From: Actinoplanes palleronii
GTDB lineage: Bacteria; Actinomycetota; Actinomycetes; Mycobacteriales; Micromonosporaceae
Length of the DNA stretch: 56,215 nt
NCBI RefSeq assembly: GCF_016862315.1
Contig: NZ_BOMS01000001.1
Coordinates: forward strand, 1-56,215
Direction of reading: 5' to 3'
Under the pieces are notes generated by a model. That model worked only from the letters and a program-made list of their open reading frames with translations. It did not search any database and was not told the DNA's origin. Positions 40,812 through 48,755 of this stretch are shown here, in pieces; within the stretch, counting starts at the first letter, position 1; each line of letters begins with the position of its first letter. A program made the translations under genes and the position numbers.

Positions 40812-41612
40812 GTGGCGGCGAGGAAAGACACCGACAAGCCCGAGTACCGGGTCGAGGCCCTGGCCAAGGGACTGCGGATCCTTTCGCTCTTCAGCGAGCA
40901 GCGCCCCACCTGGCGCATCAGCGACATCGCGCCCGCGGTCGGCATGCCGCTGCCCACGGTCTACCGGGTGGTGATGACCCTGACCGCCGAGGGATACCTC
41001 GACCACCTGCCGAACGGCGACTACCGCCCCGGCGTCAAGGTGCTCACCCTGGGCACCGCCGCGCTGCGCAGCCTGGACCTGGTCGAGCTGGCCACGCCAC
41101 GGCTGCAGCAGCTCGCCACGGCCACCGGCGAGACCGTCAACCTGGCCGTGCTCACCGGCGACCGGGTGCTCTACCTGGTCCGGCTGCGCAACTCCGACCT
41201 GGTCACAGCGAACATCCAGGTCGGCTCGACGCTGCCGGCGGTGCACACCTCGATCGGCAAGCTGCTGCTGTCCCACCTCGACGAGGACGACCTGACGTCC
41301 CGGGTCGGCGAGGCGTCGTTCGCCCGCCAGCACGGCCCGAACGCCAAGGTGAGCCTGGACGAGCTGCGCGACGAGCTGGGCAAGATCCGCGCGGACGGGT
41401 GGGCGATGCAGGACGAGGAGCTGGCCTACGGGCTGCGGTCGGTGGCGGCGCCGGTCCGCAACGCGCAGGGGGCGGTGGTGGCCGGGGCGAACCTGGCGGT
41501 GCAGTCGCGCGACTGGTCGACGCAGCGGATCGTGCGCGAGCTGAAGCCGCTGATCCACGAGGCGTGCCACGACATCTCCGCGCTGCTGGGGCATCGGGAG
41601 GCTGCCGCGTGA
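40812..41612 (+). CDS. IclR family transcriptional regulator
   Basis: A 266-residue regulator. Residues ~10-75 form the winged helix (LRILSLFSEQRPTWRISDIA then MPLPTVYRVVMTL), residues ~90-255 the GAF-like effector domain with the typical AVHTSIGKLLLSHL segment. GTG 40812 with AGGAG upstream. Its own promoter carries the best operator copy, and the four operators delimit its likely regulon (33.9-44.0 kb). Effector is presumably a pathway substrate or intermediate. Confidence 0.9.
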   Translation: MAARKDTDKPEYRVEALAKGLRILSLFSEQRPTWRISDIAPAVGMPLPTVYRVVMTLTAEGYLDHLPNGDYRPGVKVLTLGTAALRSLDLVELATPRLQQLATATGETVNLAVLTGDRVLYLVRLRNSDLVTANIQVGSTLPAVHTSIGKLLLSHLDEDDLTSRVGEASFARQHGPNAKVSLDELRDELGKIRADGWAMQDEELAYGLRSVAAPVRNAQGAVVAGANLAVQSRDWSTQRIVRELKPLIHEACHDISALLGHREAAA

Positions 41613-42265
41613 GCGCTCGCGAGCCGGCAGGCGAGCGCGAGCCGGCAGGCGGGAGCGGGAGCGAGAGCCGGCTGGCGAAGTTGCTGCCGGGCGAGCTGAC
41701 TGCGGAGCAGCGCGCGGTCTATGACGCGATCGCCGGGGGGCCGCGGGCTGCCGGGTCGGCGTTTCCGCTGGTGGACGCGGAGGGCGGGCTCGAAGGGCCG
41801 TTCAACGCGATGTTGCTGCAGCCCGGGGTGGGCGGCGCGCTGCAGGAGCTCGGCAGCGCGGTGCGGTACCGCACCGGGTTGACCACCCGGGCCAGGGAGA
41901 TCGCGATTCTCACGGTCGCCCGTGTCTGGCGCAGCGATTTTGAGAGGTACGCCCATGAAGCCGTCGCCCGCGCCGCCGGATTCTCCGAGGCCGAGCTGAG
42001 CGCGCTCCGCACCGGTGACGTGGCGGCCTTCCCCGACCCGGACGATCGGCTGATCCTCGACGTCTGTACGGCCCTGGCGGAGCGCCGTGACCTGACGGAC
42101 GAGGAGTTCACCGCCGCGCGCGACGGTCTCGGGCTGCCGGCGCTGTTCGAGCTGACCACGCTGGCCGGGTACTACGCGACGCTCGCCCTGCAACTGCGCG
42201 TGTTCCGGGTCGCGGCGCCGGAGTCCCTTGACAGTGCCGCCGCCACGACGGAGGATTTTTCCTGA
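41609..42265 (+). CDS. Carboxymuconolactone decarboxylase-family protein (AhpD fold)
   Basis: A 218-residue helical protein. The N-terminal 25 residues come from a short direct repeat (GAGCCGGCAGGCG-type) and look disordered. The core has AREIAILTVARVWRSDFERYAHEAVARAAG, the CMD/AhpD signature, but no CxxC, so a peroxidase role is unlikely. GTG start overlaps the iclR stop (GTGA), placing it in the regulator operon. It may act as a lactone-metabolising or gamma-carboxymuconolactone-like enzyme. Confidence 0.75.
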   Translation: MSAREPAGEREPAGGSGSESRLAKLLPGELTAEQRAVYDAIAGGPRAAGSAFPLVDAEGGLEGPFNAMLLQPGVGGALQELGSAVRYRTGLTTRAREIAILTVARVWRSDFERYAHEAVARAAGFSEAELSALRTGDVAAFPDPDDRLILDVCTALAERRDLTDEEFTAARDGLGLPALFELTTLAGYYATLALQLRVFRVAAPESLDSAAATTEDFS

Positions 42266-42274
42266 ACGAAACAA

Positions 42275-42293
42275 ACTTTCACCCAGTGAGAAT
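42275..42293. promoter_or_regulatory. IclR operator site 4
   Basis: ACTTTCACCCAGTGAGAAT, between the CMD-family gene and the first FAH-family gene, 37 bp before the latter's start. Implies a separately regulated promoter for the FAH pair. Confidence 0.75.
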
Positions 42294-42329
42294 CAGTGCT
42301 GGAATCGACGGCAGGAAAATGGGGCGAGC

Positions 42330-43205
42330 ATGCGACTGGTGACATTCGACGAGGGACGGGTCGGCCGGATCGAGGGCGACGAGGTCGTCGAGCTGGCGGC
42401 CGGCTCGACCCGGGAGTTCTTCGAGCGCGGCGGCCAGGTCGGTGAGACCGGCGAGACGCTCCCCCTGGCCAGCGTGCGGCTGCGCGCGCCGATCCAGCCG
42501 AAGAAGTTCTTCCACACCGCCGGCAACTTCGCGGTGCACCACGAGGAGCTGCAGAAGGTCAACTGGTCGCACCCGGTGCACAAGGGGATCGTGTTCTTCC
42601 AGAACGTCGACGCGATCATCGGCCCGGAGGACGACATCGTCTACCCGGAGGGCCTGACCAAGGAGCTCGACTACGAGCTGGAGCTGGCCGTGGTGATCGG
42701 CAAGTCCGGCCGCTGGTTCGGCCCGGAGGAGGCCGGTGACTACATCGCCGGGTTCACCGTGTTCAACGACATCACCGCGCGCGACATCCAGCGGCGCGAG
42801 ATGCAGTCCGGCGTCTTCTCGTTCTCCAAGGGCATCGACACGTTCTGCCCGATCGGCCCGTGGATCGTCACCGCCGACGAGATCGCCGACCCGCACGACC
42901 TGGGCATGGAGCTGCGGGTCAACGGGCAGGTGCGGCAGTCCGGCAACACCTCCGACCTGGTGCTGAAGCTGCAGCACCTGATCGCGTTCCACTCGCCGCA
43001 GGGCTACTCGGCCGGTGACATCATCACCACCGGGACGATCTCCGGGGTGGCGGCCGTGCAGCCGGACCCGTTCGCCTTCTACCTCAAGCCCGGTGACGTG
43101 GTGGAGGCCGAGATCGAGGGCGTCGGCCTGCTGCGCAACACCGTGGTCCCGTGGAAGGCCGCGCACGACACCGAGCCGTACGCCGGCTCGCTCTACTCGG
43201 ACTGA
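42330..43205 (+). CDS. Fumarylacetoacetate hydrolase (FAH) family enzyme 1
   Basis: A 291-residue FAH-fold enzyme. The metal site is visible as Glu-x-Glu in LDYELELAVVIG and Asp in FNDITARD. The N-terminal ~75 residues are a smaller beta domain. Members cleave C-C bonds of 1,3-diketo acids or hydrate and decarboxylate 2-oxo acids in aromatic and deoxy-sugar-acid catabolism. ATG 42330 is used; an ATG at 42319 is out of frame. Operator site 4 lies upstream, and a second FAH gene follows after 7 bp. Confidence 0.88.
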   Translation: MRLVTFDEGRVGRIEGDEVVELAAGSTREFFERGGQVGETGETLPLASVRLRAPIQPKKFFHTAGNFAVHHEELQKVNWSHPVHKGIVFFQNVDAIIGPEDDIVYPEGLTKELDYELELAVVIGKSGRWFGPEEAGDYIAGFTVFNDITARDIQRREMQSGVFSFSKGIDTFCPIGPWIVTADEIADPHDLGMELRVNGQVRQSGNTSDLVLKLQHLIAFHSPQGYSAGDIITTGTISGVAAVQPDPFAFYLKPGDVVEAEIEGVGLLRNTVVPWKAAHDTEPYAGSLYSD

Positions 43206-43212
43206 GGCGCGG

Positions 43213-44046
43213 ATGCGATTCGGAACCCTCGCGGACCGGCTGGTGCTGATCGACGGCGACCGGGCCCTGGACGTCGAAAAACACAGCGACGGCCGGTTCC
43301 CGGCGGACGTGAACGCGGCACTGGCCCGGTTCGGCGAGCTGACCGCGTGGGCGGCCGGCGCGGACTGGTCCGGGGCGACGCCGTTCACCCCGGAGCAGCT
43401 GGGCGCGCCGTCGCCACGGCCGCGGCAGGTGTTCGCGGTGGCGCTGAACTACCGGCCGCACGCCGCCGAGGCCGGGTACACGGCACCGGACGAGCCGCTG
43501 CTGTTCACCAAGTTCCCGTCCTGCGTGACCGGGCCGATCACCGAGGTGACCCTGCCGCCCGGCAAGCCGGACTGGGAGATCGAGGTGGTCGCGGTGATCG
43601 GCGCCGGTGGGCACCGGATCCCCCGCGAGCGGGGCTGGGCCGCGGTGGCCGGGCTGACCGTGGGCCAGGACCTGTCCGAGCGGGCGGTGCAGTTGCAGGG
43701 CCGGCCGGCGCAGTTCTCGCTGGGCAAGTCGTTCCCCGGGTTCGGGCCGACCGGGCCGGTGGCGGTCACCACGGACGAGTTCGCCGACCGGGACGACCTC
43801 GCCTTCGAGTGCTGGCTCGGCGACGAGCGGGTGCAGCACGGCCGGACCAGCGAGATGATCTTCGCGGTGGACGACCTGGTGGCCCGGATCTCGGCGGTGT
43901 GCCCGCTGCTGCCCGGTGACCTGATCTTCACGGGGACCCCGGCCGGGGTGGGCAACCGGCGGGAGCCGCCGCGCTATCTGCAGCCGGGTGAGGTGCTGGT
44001 CAGCCGGGTGGACGGGATCGGGGAGATCCGCCAGCGGTTCGTCTGA
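43213..44046 (+). CDS. Fumarylacetoacetate hydrolase (FAH) family enzyme 2
   Basis: A 277-residue FAH-fold protein, paralogous to but not closely matching the first. The metal ligands are in PDWEIEVVAVIG and GQDLSER, with the loop TGTPAGVG typical of the family near the C-terminus. It is the last gene of the operon: a strong terminator with a T-run follows at 44113. Two adjacent FAH enzymes suggest successive hydrolysis/isomerisation of a ring-cleavage or diketo-acid intermediate. Confidence 0.87.
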   Translation: MRFGTLADRLVLIDGDRALDVEKHSDGRFPADVNAALARFGELTAWAAGADWSGATPFTPEQLGAPSPRPRQVFAVALNYRPHAAEAGYTAPDEPLLFTKFPSCVTGPITEVTLPPGKPDWEIEVVAVIGAGGHRIPRERGWAAVAGLTVGQDLSERAVQLQGRPAQFSLGKSFPGFGPTGPVAVTTDEFADRDDLAFECWLGDERVQHGRTSEMIFAVDDLVARISAVCPLLPGDLIFTGTPAGVGNRREPPRYLQPGEVLVSRVDGIGEIRQRFV

Positions 44047-44112
44047 GCGCGCCTCATGGGCTTGGCGCATAACCACGGGCGTGCAGCTCTAGTTCGTACC
44101 CAATGAGCGAAA

Positions 44113-44145
44113 CGGCCCGGACCTGAAGCGGTCCGGGCCGTTTTT
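44113..44145 (+). terminator. Intrinsic terminator of the FAH operon
   Basis: CGGCCCGGACC (44113-44123) pairs perfectly with GGTCCGGGCCG (44130-44140), a 6-nt loop, followed by TTTTT. Confidence 0.92.
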
Positions 44146-44161
44146 CGCGGACCTCGAGGGG

Positions 44162-44893
44162 TCAGCGGTCCTCGTCGGAATCGACGATCTCGGCGTCCTC
44201 GACCGCGTGGTGGCCGTGGCGGGAGGCCGACTCGAGCTCCTCGGCGACCGGCTCCTCGTCGATCACCTCGGCGCTGACCTGCGGCGCGTCGGCCCAGAGC
44301 GCCCGCAGCTGGCCCTGCATGAACTGGGTGAGGCGACCGCGGTACTCCCGGTCGAAGTTCTCCAGGGCCTCGATCTGCTGCTGCAACGCCTCGCGCTTGG
44401 CGCCCAGGCTGCCGACCACGTCGTCATACCGCTGCTGGGCCTGGTGCTTCAGCTGGTCGGCGCCGTGCATCGCGTCGGCGCCGATGGTCTCGGCGCGCTG
44501 CCGGGCGTCCGTGACGATCTTGTCGGCGGCCCGGCGGGCCTCCTCCGCGCGGGACTGCGCCTCGCGGGCCGTCTGCTCGGCGCCGGCCCGCGCCTCGCTG
44601 AGCACCCGGTCGGCCTCCTGGCGCACGTTGTTGGCGTGGGCCTGGGCGTCACGGGCGATCTGCTCGGCCGCGGCCAGCGCATCCGTGCGGATCTTGTCCG
44701 CGTGGTGCTGGGCGCTGGCGACGTGCTCCTCCGCGGTGCGCTGGGCGAGGGCCAGCACCTGGAGGGCCTGGTTCGGCAGGCCGGGGTTGGGTGCGATCAA
44801 CTTGTGCTCCGAAGTCTCACCGTCAGTCCCATTGAGCAGCACTTCGACACGATCCTTATCTGATTGCCGTGGTCGCCGAGGGGTGTCGACCAT
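44162..44893 (-). CDS. DivIVA-like coiled-coil protein
   Basis: A 243-residue protein that is almost entirely alpha-helical: ALQVLALAQRTAEEHVASAQ begins a coiled coil running to about residue 190, Ala/Glu/Arg-rich with heptad spacing, and the C-terminal ~45 residues are acidic. The opening segment resembles the DivIVA/Wag31-associated proteins that organise polar growth and division in actinobacteria. A role in cell-pole or septum organisation is inferred. The region is convergent to the FAH operon. Confidence 0.7.
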   Translation of the reverse strand: MVDTPRRPRQSDKDRVEVLLNGTDGETSEHKLIAPNPGLPNQALQVLALAQRTAEEHVASAQHHADKIRTDALAAAEQIARDAQAHANNVRQEADRVLSEARAGAEQTAREAQSRAEEARRAADKIVTDARQRAETIGADAMHGADQLKHQAQQRYDDVVGSLGAKREALQQQIEALENFDREYRGRLTQFMQGQLRALWADAPQVSAEVIDEEPVAEELESASRHGHHAVEDAEIVDSDEDR

Positions 44894-45038
44894 GATCGGC
44901 GGGACTTTACCAAGCTGAACGGGCAGTTAGCGAGGGTCCGAAAGAGCACTCCGGAGGAGATTTCCGCAGTTGGCGATAAAGGGCTGTTTATGCCCATTAG
45001 TCTCTTAAGATCTTGTCCCTCATCCCCCGAGGACCACT

Positions 45039-45737
45039 ATGCGACGCCTGGTCACCCTGCTGGTCACGACCACCCTGCTGACCGGTACGCCGATGGCCGC
45101 TCATGCCGCCGGCGACGGCATGGTCGCCTACTGGGCGATGAACGAGTCACCCGGCGCGAACTGGATGTCCGACAGCAGCGGCAACGGCCTGGACGGGCAG
45201 ATCGGCGGCGAGGTCGGCCTGGGCGTGGCGACCGCCGGCGCCACCGGATACCGGTTCGACCGGCTGGAGCCGGACACCCCGCCCAGCCACCCCGGCCACC
45301 TGGTCGTGGTTCCGGACGACTCGGCGCTGGACCCCGGCGACCGGGACTACGCGGTGACCCTCCGGCTGCGCACCACCGGCCACTTCGGCAACATCGTCCA
45401 GAAGGGCCAGTCCACCACCGAGGGCGGCAACTTCAAGCTGCAGATCCCGAACGGGCGGGTGGAGTGCTCGTTCCGCGGCGACCGCGGGGTGCTCGAGGCG
45501 ATCGCGCCGTACGCGATCAACGACGGGGACTGGCACGTGGTCACGTGCGTCCGGGTCAGCACCGGGGTGGCTCTGGCGATCGACGGGCAGCGGGTGGCCG
45601 GGCGGCAGGGGTGGACCGGGACGATCAGCAACAACTGGCCGCTGACCATCGGCGGCAAGCTCGACTGCGACCAGCGCACGGTGGGCTGCGACTACTACGC
45701 GGGCGACCTCGACTACGTGAGCGTCGAAACCGCTTGA
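45039..45737 (+). CDS. Secreted LamG/concanavalin-like domain protein
   Basis: A 232-residue exported protein with a signal peptide (cut after AHA, about residue 23) and a single jelly-roll domain: MVAYWAMNE at the start, DYAVTLRLRTTG, GNFKLQI and DGDWHVVTCVR, the usual LamG_3 strand order. Four Cys residues in the mature part may form disulfides. The family binds glycans. It precedes the second CUT1 ABC operon and might help retain polysaccharide near the cell. Confidence 0.82.
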   Translation: MRRLVTLLVTTTLLTGTPMAAHAAGDGMVAYWAMNESPGANWMSDSSGNGLDGQIGGEVGLGVATAGATGYRFDRLEPDTPPSHPGHLVVVPDDSALDPGDRDYAVTLRLRTTGHFGNIVQKGQSTTEGGNFKLQIPNGRVECSFRGDRGVLEAIAPYAINDGDWHVVTCVRVSTGVALAIDGQRVAGRQGWTGTISNNWPLTIGGKLDCDQRTVGCDYYAGDLDYVSVETA

Positions 45738-45747
45738 CCCGATGATG

Positions 45748-45775
45748 TTGATCGATGCGATTAACGGCGTAACCT
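45748..45775 (+). promoter_or_regulatory. Promoter of the second CUT1 ABC operon
   Basis: TTGATC (45748-45753), 16 bp, TAACCT (45770-45775), about 34 bp before the ATG of the binding-protein gene. Confidence 0.5.
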
Positions 45776-45808
45776 GCGGCTGAAGGCTCTCTCTTCAAAG
45801 GAGAAGTG

Positions 45809-47077
45809 ATGAAGCCACTGCCGATCGCCCTTGTGCTGCTCCTCGCCGTCGCCGGATGTGGCGGCGGGAACGACGCCTCGAACCCGGAGGCCGCCACCGC
45901 CCGCGGCCCGATCAGCCTGTGGTACTCGAACAACGCGCAAGAGGTCGCCTGGGGCAAGCAGGTGGTCCAGGCGTGGAACGCCGCGCACCCGGACGAGGTG
46001 GTGACCGCGCAGGAGATCCCGGCCGGGCAGACCTCCGAGGCGGTCATCTCGGCCAGCATCACGGCCGGCAACGCGCCGTGCCTGATCTACAACACGTCCC
46101 CGGCCGCCGTGCCGAACTTCCAGGCGCAGGGCGGCCTGGTGCCGCTCGACGACTTCGCCGACGGCGCGAGTTACGTGGCCGCGCGCTCCGGTGCGGCCGC
46201 CGCCCAGTACACGTCGCCGGACGGCAAGTTCTACCAGCTCCCGTGGAAATCGAACCCGGTGATGCTGTTCTACAACAAGAAGGCGTTCGCGAAGGCCGGG
46301 ATCAGCACCACCGCTCCCCCGCTCGGCACGTACACCGAGTTCCTGGCCACCGCGGAGAAGCTGGTGAGCGGCGGCGCGGCGAAATACGCGATCTTCCCGT
46401 CGCCGTCGAGCCAGTTCTTCCAGTCGTGGTTCGACTTCTACCCGATGTACGCGGCGCAGAGCGGCGGCCAGCAGCTCGTCGTCGACGGCAAGGCCACCTT
46501 CGACTCCGACCCGGGCCGCGCGGTCGCCGGGCTCTGGCAGCAGTTGTACGCCAAGAACCTGGCCGGCAAGGAGGCGTACACCGGTGACGCGTTCGCCGAC
46601 GGCACCGCGGCGATGGCCAGCGCCGGCCCATGGGCGATCGCGGCCTATCAGGACAAGGTCGACTGGGGGGTCACCTCGGTGCCCACGCAGAGCGGCTCGG
46701 CCGAGGACCAGGCCACGTTCAGCGACGCCAAGAACGTCGCGCTCTACACGGCCTGCGCCAACCGCGGCACGGCCTGGGACTTCCTCAAGTTCTCCACCAG
46801 CGCCGAACAGGACGGCAAGCTGCTGGAGATGACCGGGCAGATGCCGCTGCGGCAGGACCTGGCCGGGGCGTACCCGGCGTACTTCGCGAAGAACCCCCGG
46901 TACGCAGTGTTCGCGGCGAAGGCGGCGCACGTGGTCGAGGTGCCGAACGTGAAGGGCTCGGTCGAGGTGTGGCAGACGTTCCGGGACGCCTGGTCCACCT
47001 CGGTGATCTTCGGCAAACAGGATCCGGCCACGGCCCTGACGGACGCCGCCAACAAGATCAACGACCTCGTCGAATGA
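45809..47077 (+). CDS. Carbohydrate ABC transporter substrate-binding lipoprotein (CUT1, second system)
   Basis: A 422-residue lipoprotein receptor (lipobox AVAGC, Cys18). The mature protein has the family 1 sugar-binding fold, with LWYSNNAQEVAWGKQVVQAW early and a Trp-rich region. AAAGGAG lies five bases before ATG 45809; the GTG at 45806 is too close to that site. First gene of an operon in which every junction overlaps by four bases (ATGA). Ligand is unknown but should be a glycan product related to the last gene. Confidence 0.87.
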   Translation: MKPLPIALVLLLAVAGCGGGNDASNPEAATARGPISLWYSNNAQEVAWGKQVVQAWNAAHPDEVVTAQEIPAGQTSEAVISASITAGNAPCLIYNTSPAAVPNFQAQGGLVPLDDFADGASYVAARSGAAAAQYTSPDGKFYQLPWKSNPVMLFYNKKAFAKAGISTTAPPLGTYTEFLATAEKLVSGGAAKYAIFPSPSSQFFQSWFDFYPMYAAQSGGQQLVVDGKATFDSDPGRAVAGLWQQLYAKNLAGKEAYTGDAFADGTAAMASAGPWAIAAYQDKVDWGVTSVPTQSGSAEDQATFSDAKNVALYTACANRGTAWDFLKFSTSAEQDGKLLEMTGQMPLRQDLAGAYPAYFAKNPRYAVFAAKAAHVVEVPNVKGSVEVWQTFRDAWSTSVIFGKQDPATALTDAANKINDLVE

Positions 47078-47940
47078 GGCGCCAGCCGATCGGCATGCTG
47101 TTCAGCGCGCCGTACGCGGTGTTCGTCGCGGCGGTCTTCGCCTACCCGCTCGGCCTGGCCGTGTGGATCTCCTTCCACGAGTACATCTTCACCGCGCCCG
47201 GGGTGAGCGTGCCCCGGCCGTTCGTCGGCCTGGACAACTACTCCGCGGTGCTCACCGACCCGGCCGTCCGCCGCTCCTTCGTCAACATCGGCATCTTCCT
47301 GATCATCAACGTGCCGCTGACCGTGGCGCTGTCGCTGCTGCTGGCCACCGCCCTCAACAGCGCGGTCCGGGGCCGGACGTTCTTCCGGACCAGCTTCTAC
47401 CTCCCGTACGTGGCGGCCAGCGTCGCCGTGGTCGGTGTGTGGCTGTTCCTCTTCGGCTCCGGCGGCCTGGTCAACCAGGTGCTCGGCAGCGCCGCGCCGG
47501 ACCCGTCCTGGCTGATCAACGAGAACTGGGCGATGCCGTCGATCGCCCTGTTCGTCACGTGGAAACAGCTCGGCTTCTTCATCCTGCTCTACCTGGCCGC
47601 GCTGCAGAACGTGCCGAAGGAGCTCTACGAGTCGGCGGCGGTGGACGGCGCGAACCGCTGGCGCAGCTTCCGGGCCGTCACCGTTCCCGGCGTACGACCG
47701 GCCACCACCCTGGTCACCCTGCTGGCGATCATCACGGGGGCGAACCTGTTCACCGAGCCGTACCTGCTGACCAACGGTGGCGGGCCGAGCGGGCGGTCGG
47801 CGTCCCCGGTGCTGCTGATGTACCAGCGCGGCATCGAGCAGGGCCACCCGGACGTGGCCGCCGCGATCGGCGTGCTGCTGGTGGCCGGCGTCCTGATCGT
47901 CGCCGGGGCGCAGCAACTGCTGGAGAGGAGGCAGCGATGA
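47074..47940 (+). CDS. Carbohydrate ABC transporter permease 1 (second system)
   Basis: A 288-residue permease, six helices, EAA loop YESAAVDGANRWRSFRAVTVP. Start overlaps the receptor gene's stop (ATGA). Partner of the following permease; no dedicated ATPase is encoded, which is typical of actinobacterial CUT1 systems sharing MsiK. Confidence 0.88.
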   Translation: MRRQPIGMLFSAPYAVFVAAVFAYPLGLAVWISFHEYIFTAPGVSVPRPFVGLDNYSAVLTDPAVRRSFVNIGIFLIINVPLTVALSLLLATALNSAVRGRTFFRTSFYLPYVAASVAVVGVWLFLFGSGGLVNQVLGSAAPDPSWLINENWAMPSIALFVTWKQLGFFILLYLAALQNVPKELYESAAVDGANRWRSFRAVTVPGVRPATTLVTLLAIITGANLFTEPYLLTNGGGPSGRSASPVLLMYQRGIEQGHPDVAAAIGVLLVAGVLIVAGAQQLLERRQR

Positions 47941-48755
47941 GGTGGCGTCCGGTCGCACTCACGCTCGGCGCGATCATCTTCCTGTTCCCGTTCTACTACA
48001 TGGTCGTCGGCTCGCTGCAGGCCCGGCCGGACTCCTCACCGGCCGGCGCGCTGCCGCGGCCGGGCAACCTGAGCCTGAACAACTACCGCGAGATCGACGC
48101 CGCGGTGAACCTGGGCCGGTCACTGCTCAACTCGATCGTCTTCACCGGCGGCGTGGTGCTCGGCACCCTGGTCTTCGGGGTGCTCGCCGGGTACGCGCTC
48201 GCCCGGCTGCGCTACCCCGGCCGGGGCACCCTGTTCGCCGCGATGCTGCTGCTCCAGGTGATCCCGTTCCAGCTGCTGGTGATCCCGCTGTACGTGCAGA
48301 TCGTGCGCGGGTACGGGCTCGCCGACACGTACCTCGGGATGATCCTGCCGTTCGCGATCAACTCGGTGGCGGTGTTCGTGTTCCGGCAGTTCTTCCTGCA
48401 ACTGCCGGGTGAGCTGTTCGAGGCGGCCCGGATCGACGGGGCGGGCGAACTGCGGGTGCTGTGGTCGGTCGCGCTGCCGCTGGTCCGGCCGGCGCTGCTG
48501 ACCGCGACGCTGCTGACCTTCATCGGGCCGTGGAACGAGTTCCTGTGGCCGTTCCTGGTCACCAAGCAGGCCGGGATGCAGCCCCTCGCGGTGGCGCTGG
48601 CCAACTACATGAGCACGGTGGCCTCGGCGGCCACCAATCCCTACGGAGCGATCCTGGCCGGGGCGTGCTTCCTGGCCGCGCCGGCCGTGCTGCTGTTCAT
48701 CGTGTTCCAGCGGCACTTCGTCTCGTCCGATCTCGGCTCGGGGGTGAAAGGATGA
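47937..48755 (+). CDS. Carbohydrate ABC transporter permease 2 (second system)
   Basis: A 272-residue MalG-like permease, six helices, EAA loop FEAARIDGAGELRVLWSVALP. ATGA overlap with permease 1; GGAGAGGAGG upstream. Forms the channel with permease 1. Confidence 0.88.
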   Translation: MRWRPVALTLGAIIFLFPFYYMVVGSLQARPDSSPAGALPRPGNLSLNNYREIDAAVNLGRSLLNSIVFTGGVVLGTLVFGVLAGYALARLRYPGRGTLFAAMLLLQVIPFQLLVIPLYVQIVRGYGLADTYLGMILPFAINSVAVFVFRQFFLQLPGELFEAARIDGAGELRVLWSVALPLVRPALLTATLLTFIGPWNEFLWPFLVTKQAGMQPLAVALANYMSTVASAATNPYGAILAGACFLAAPAVLLFIVFQRHFVSSDLGSGVKG

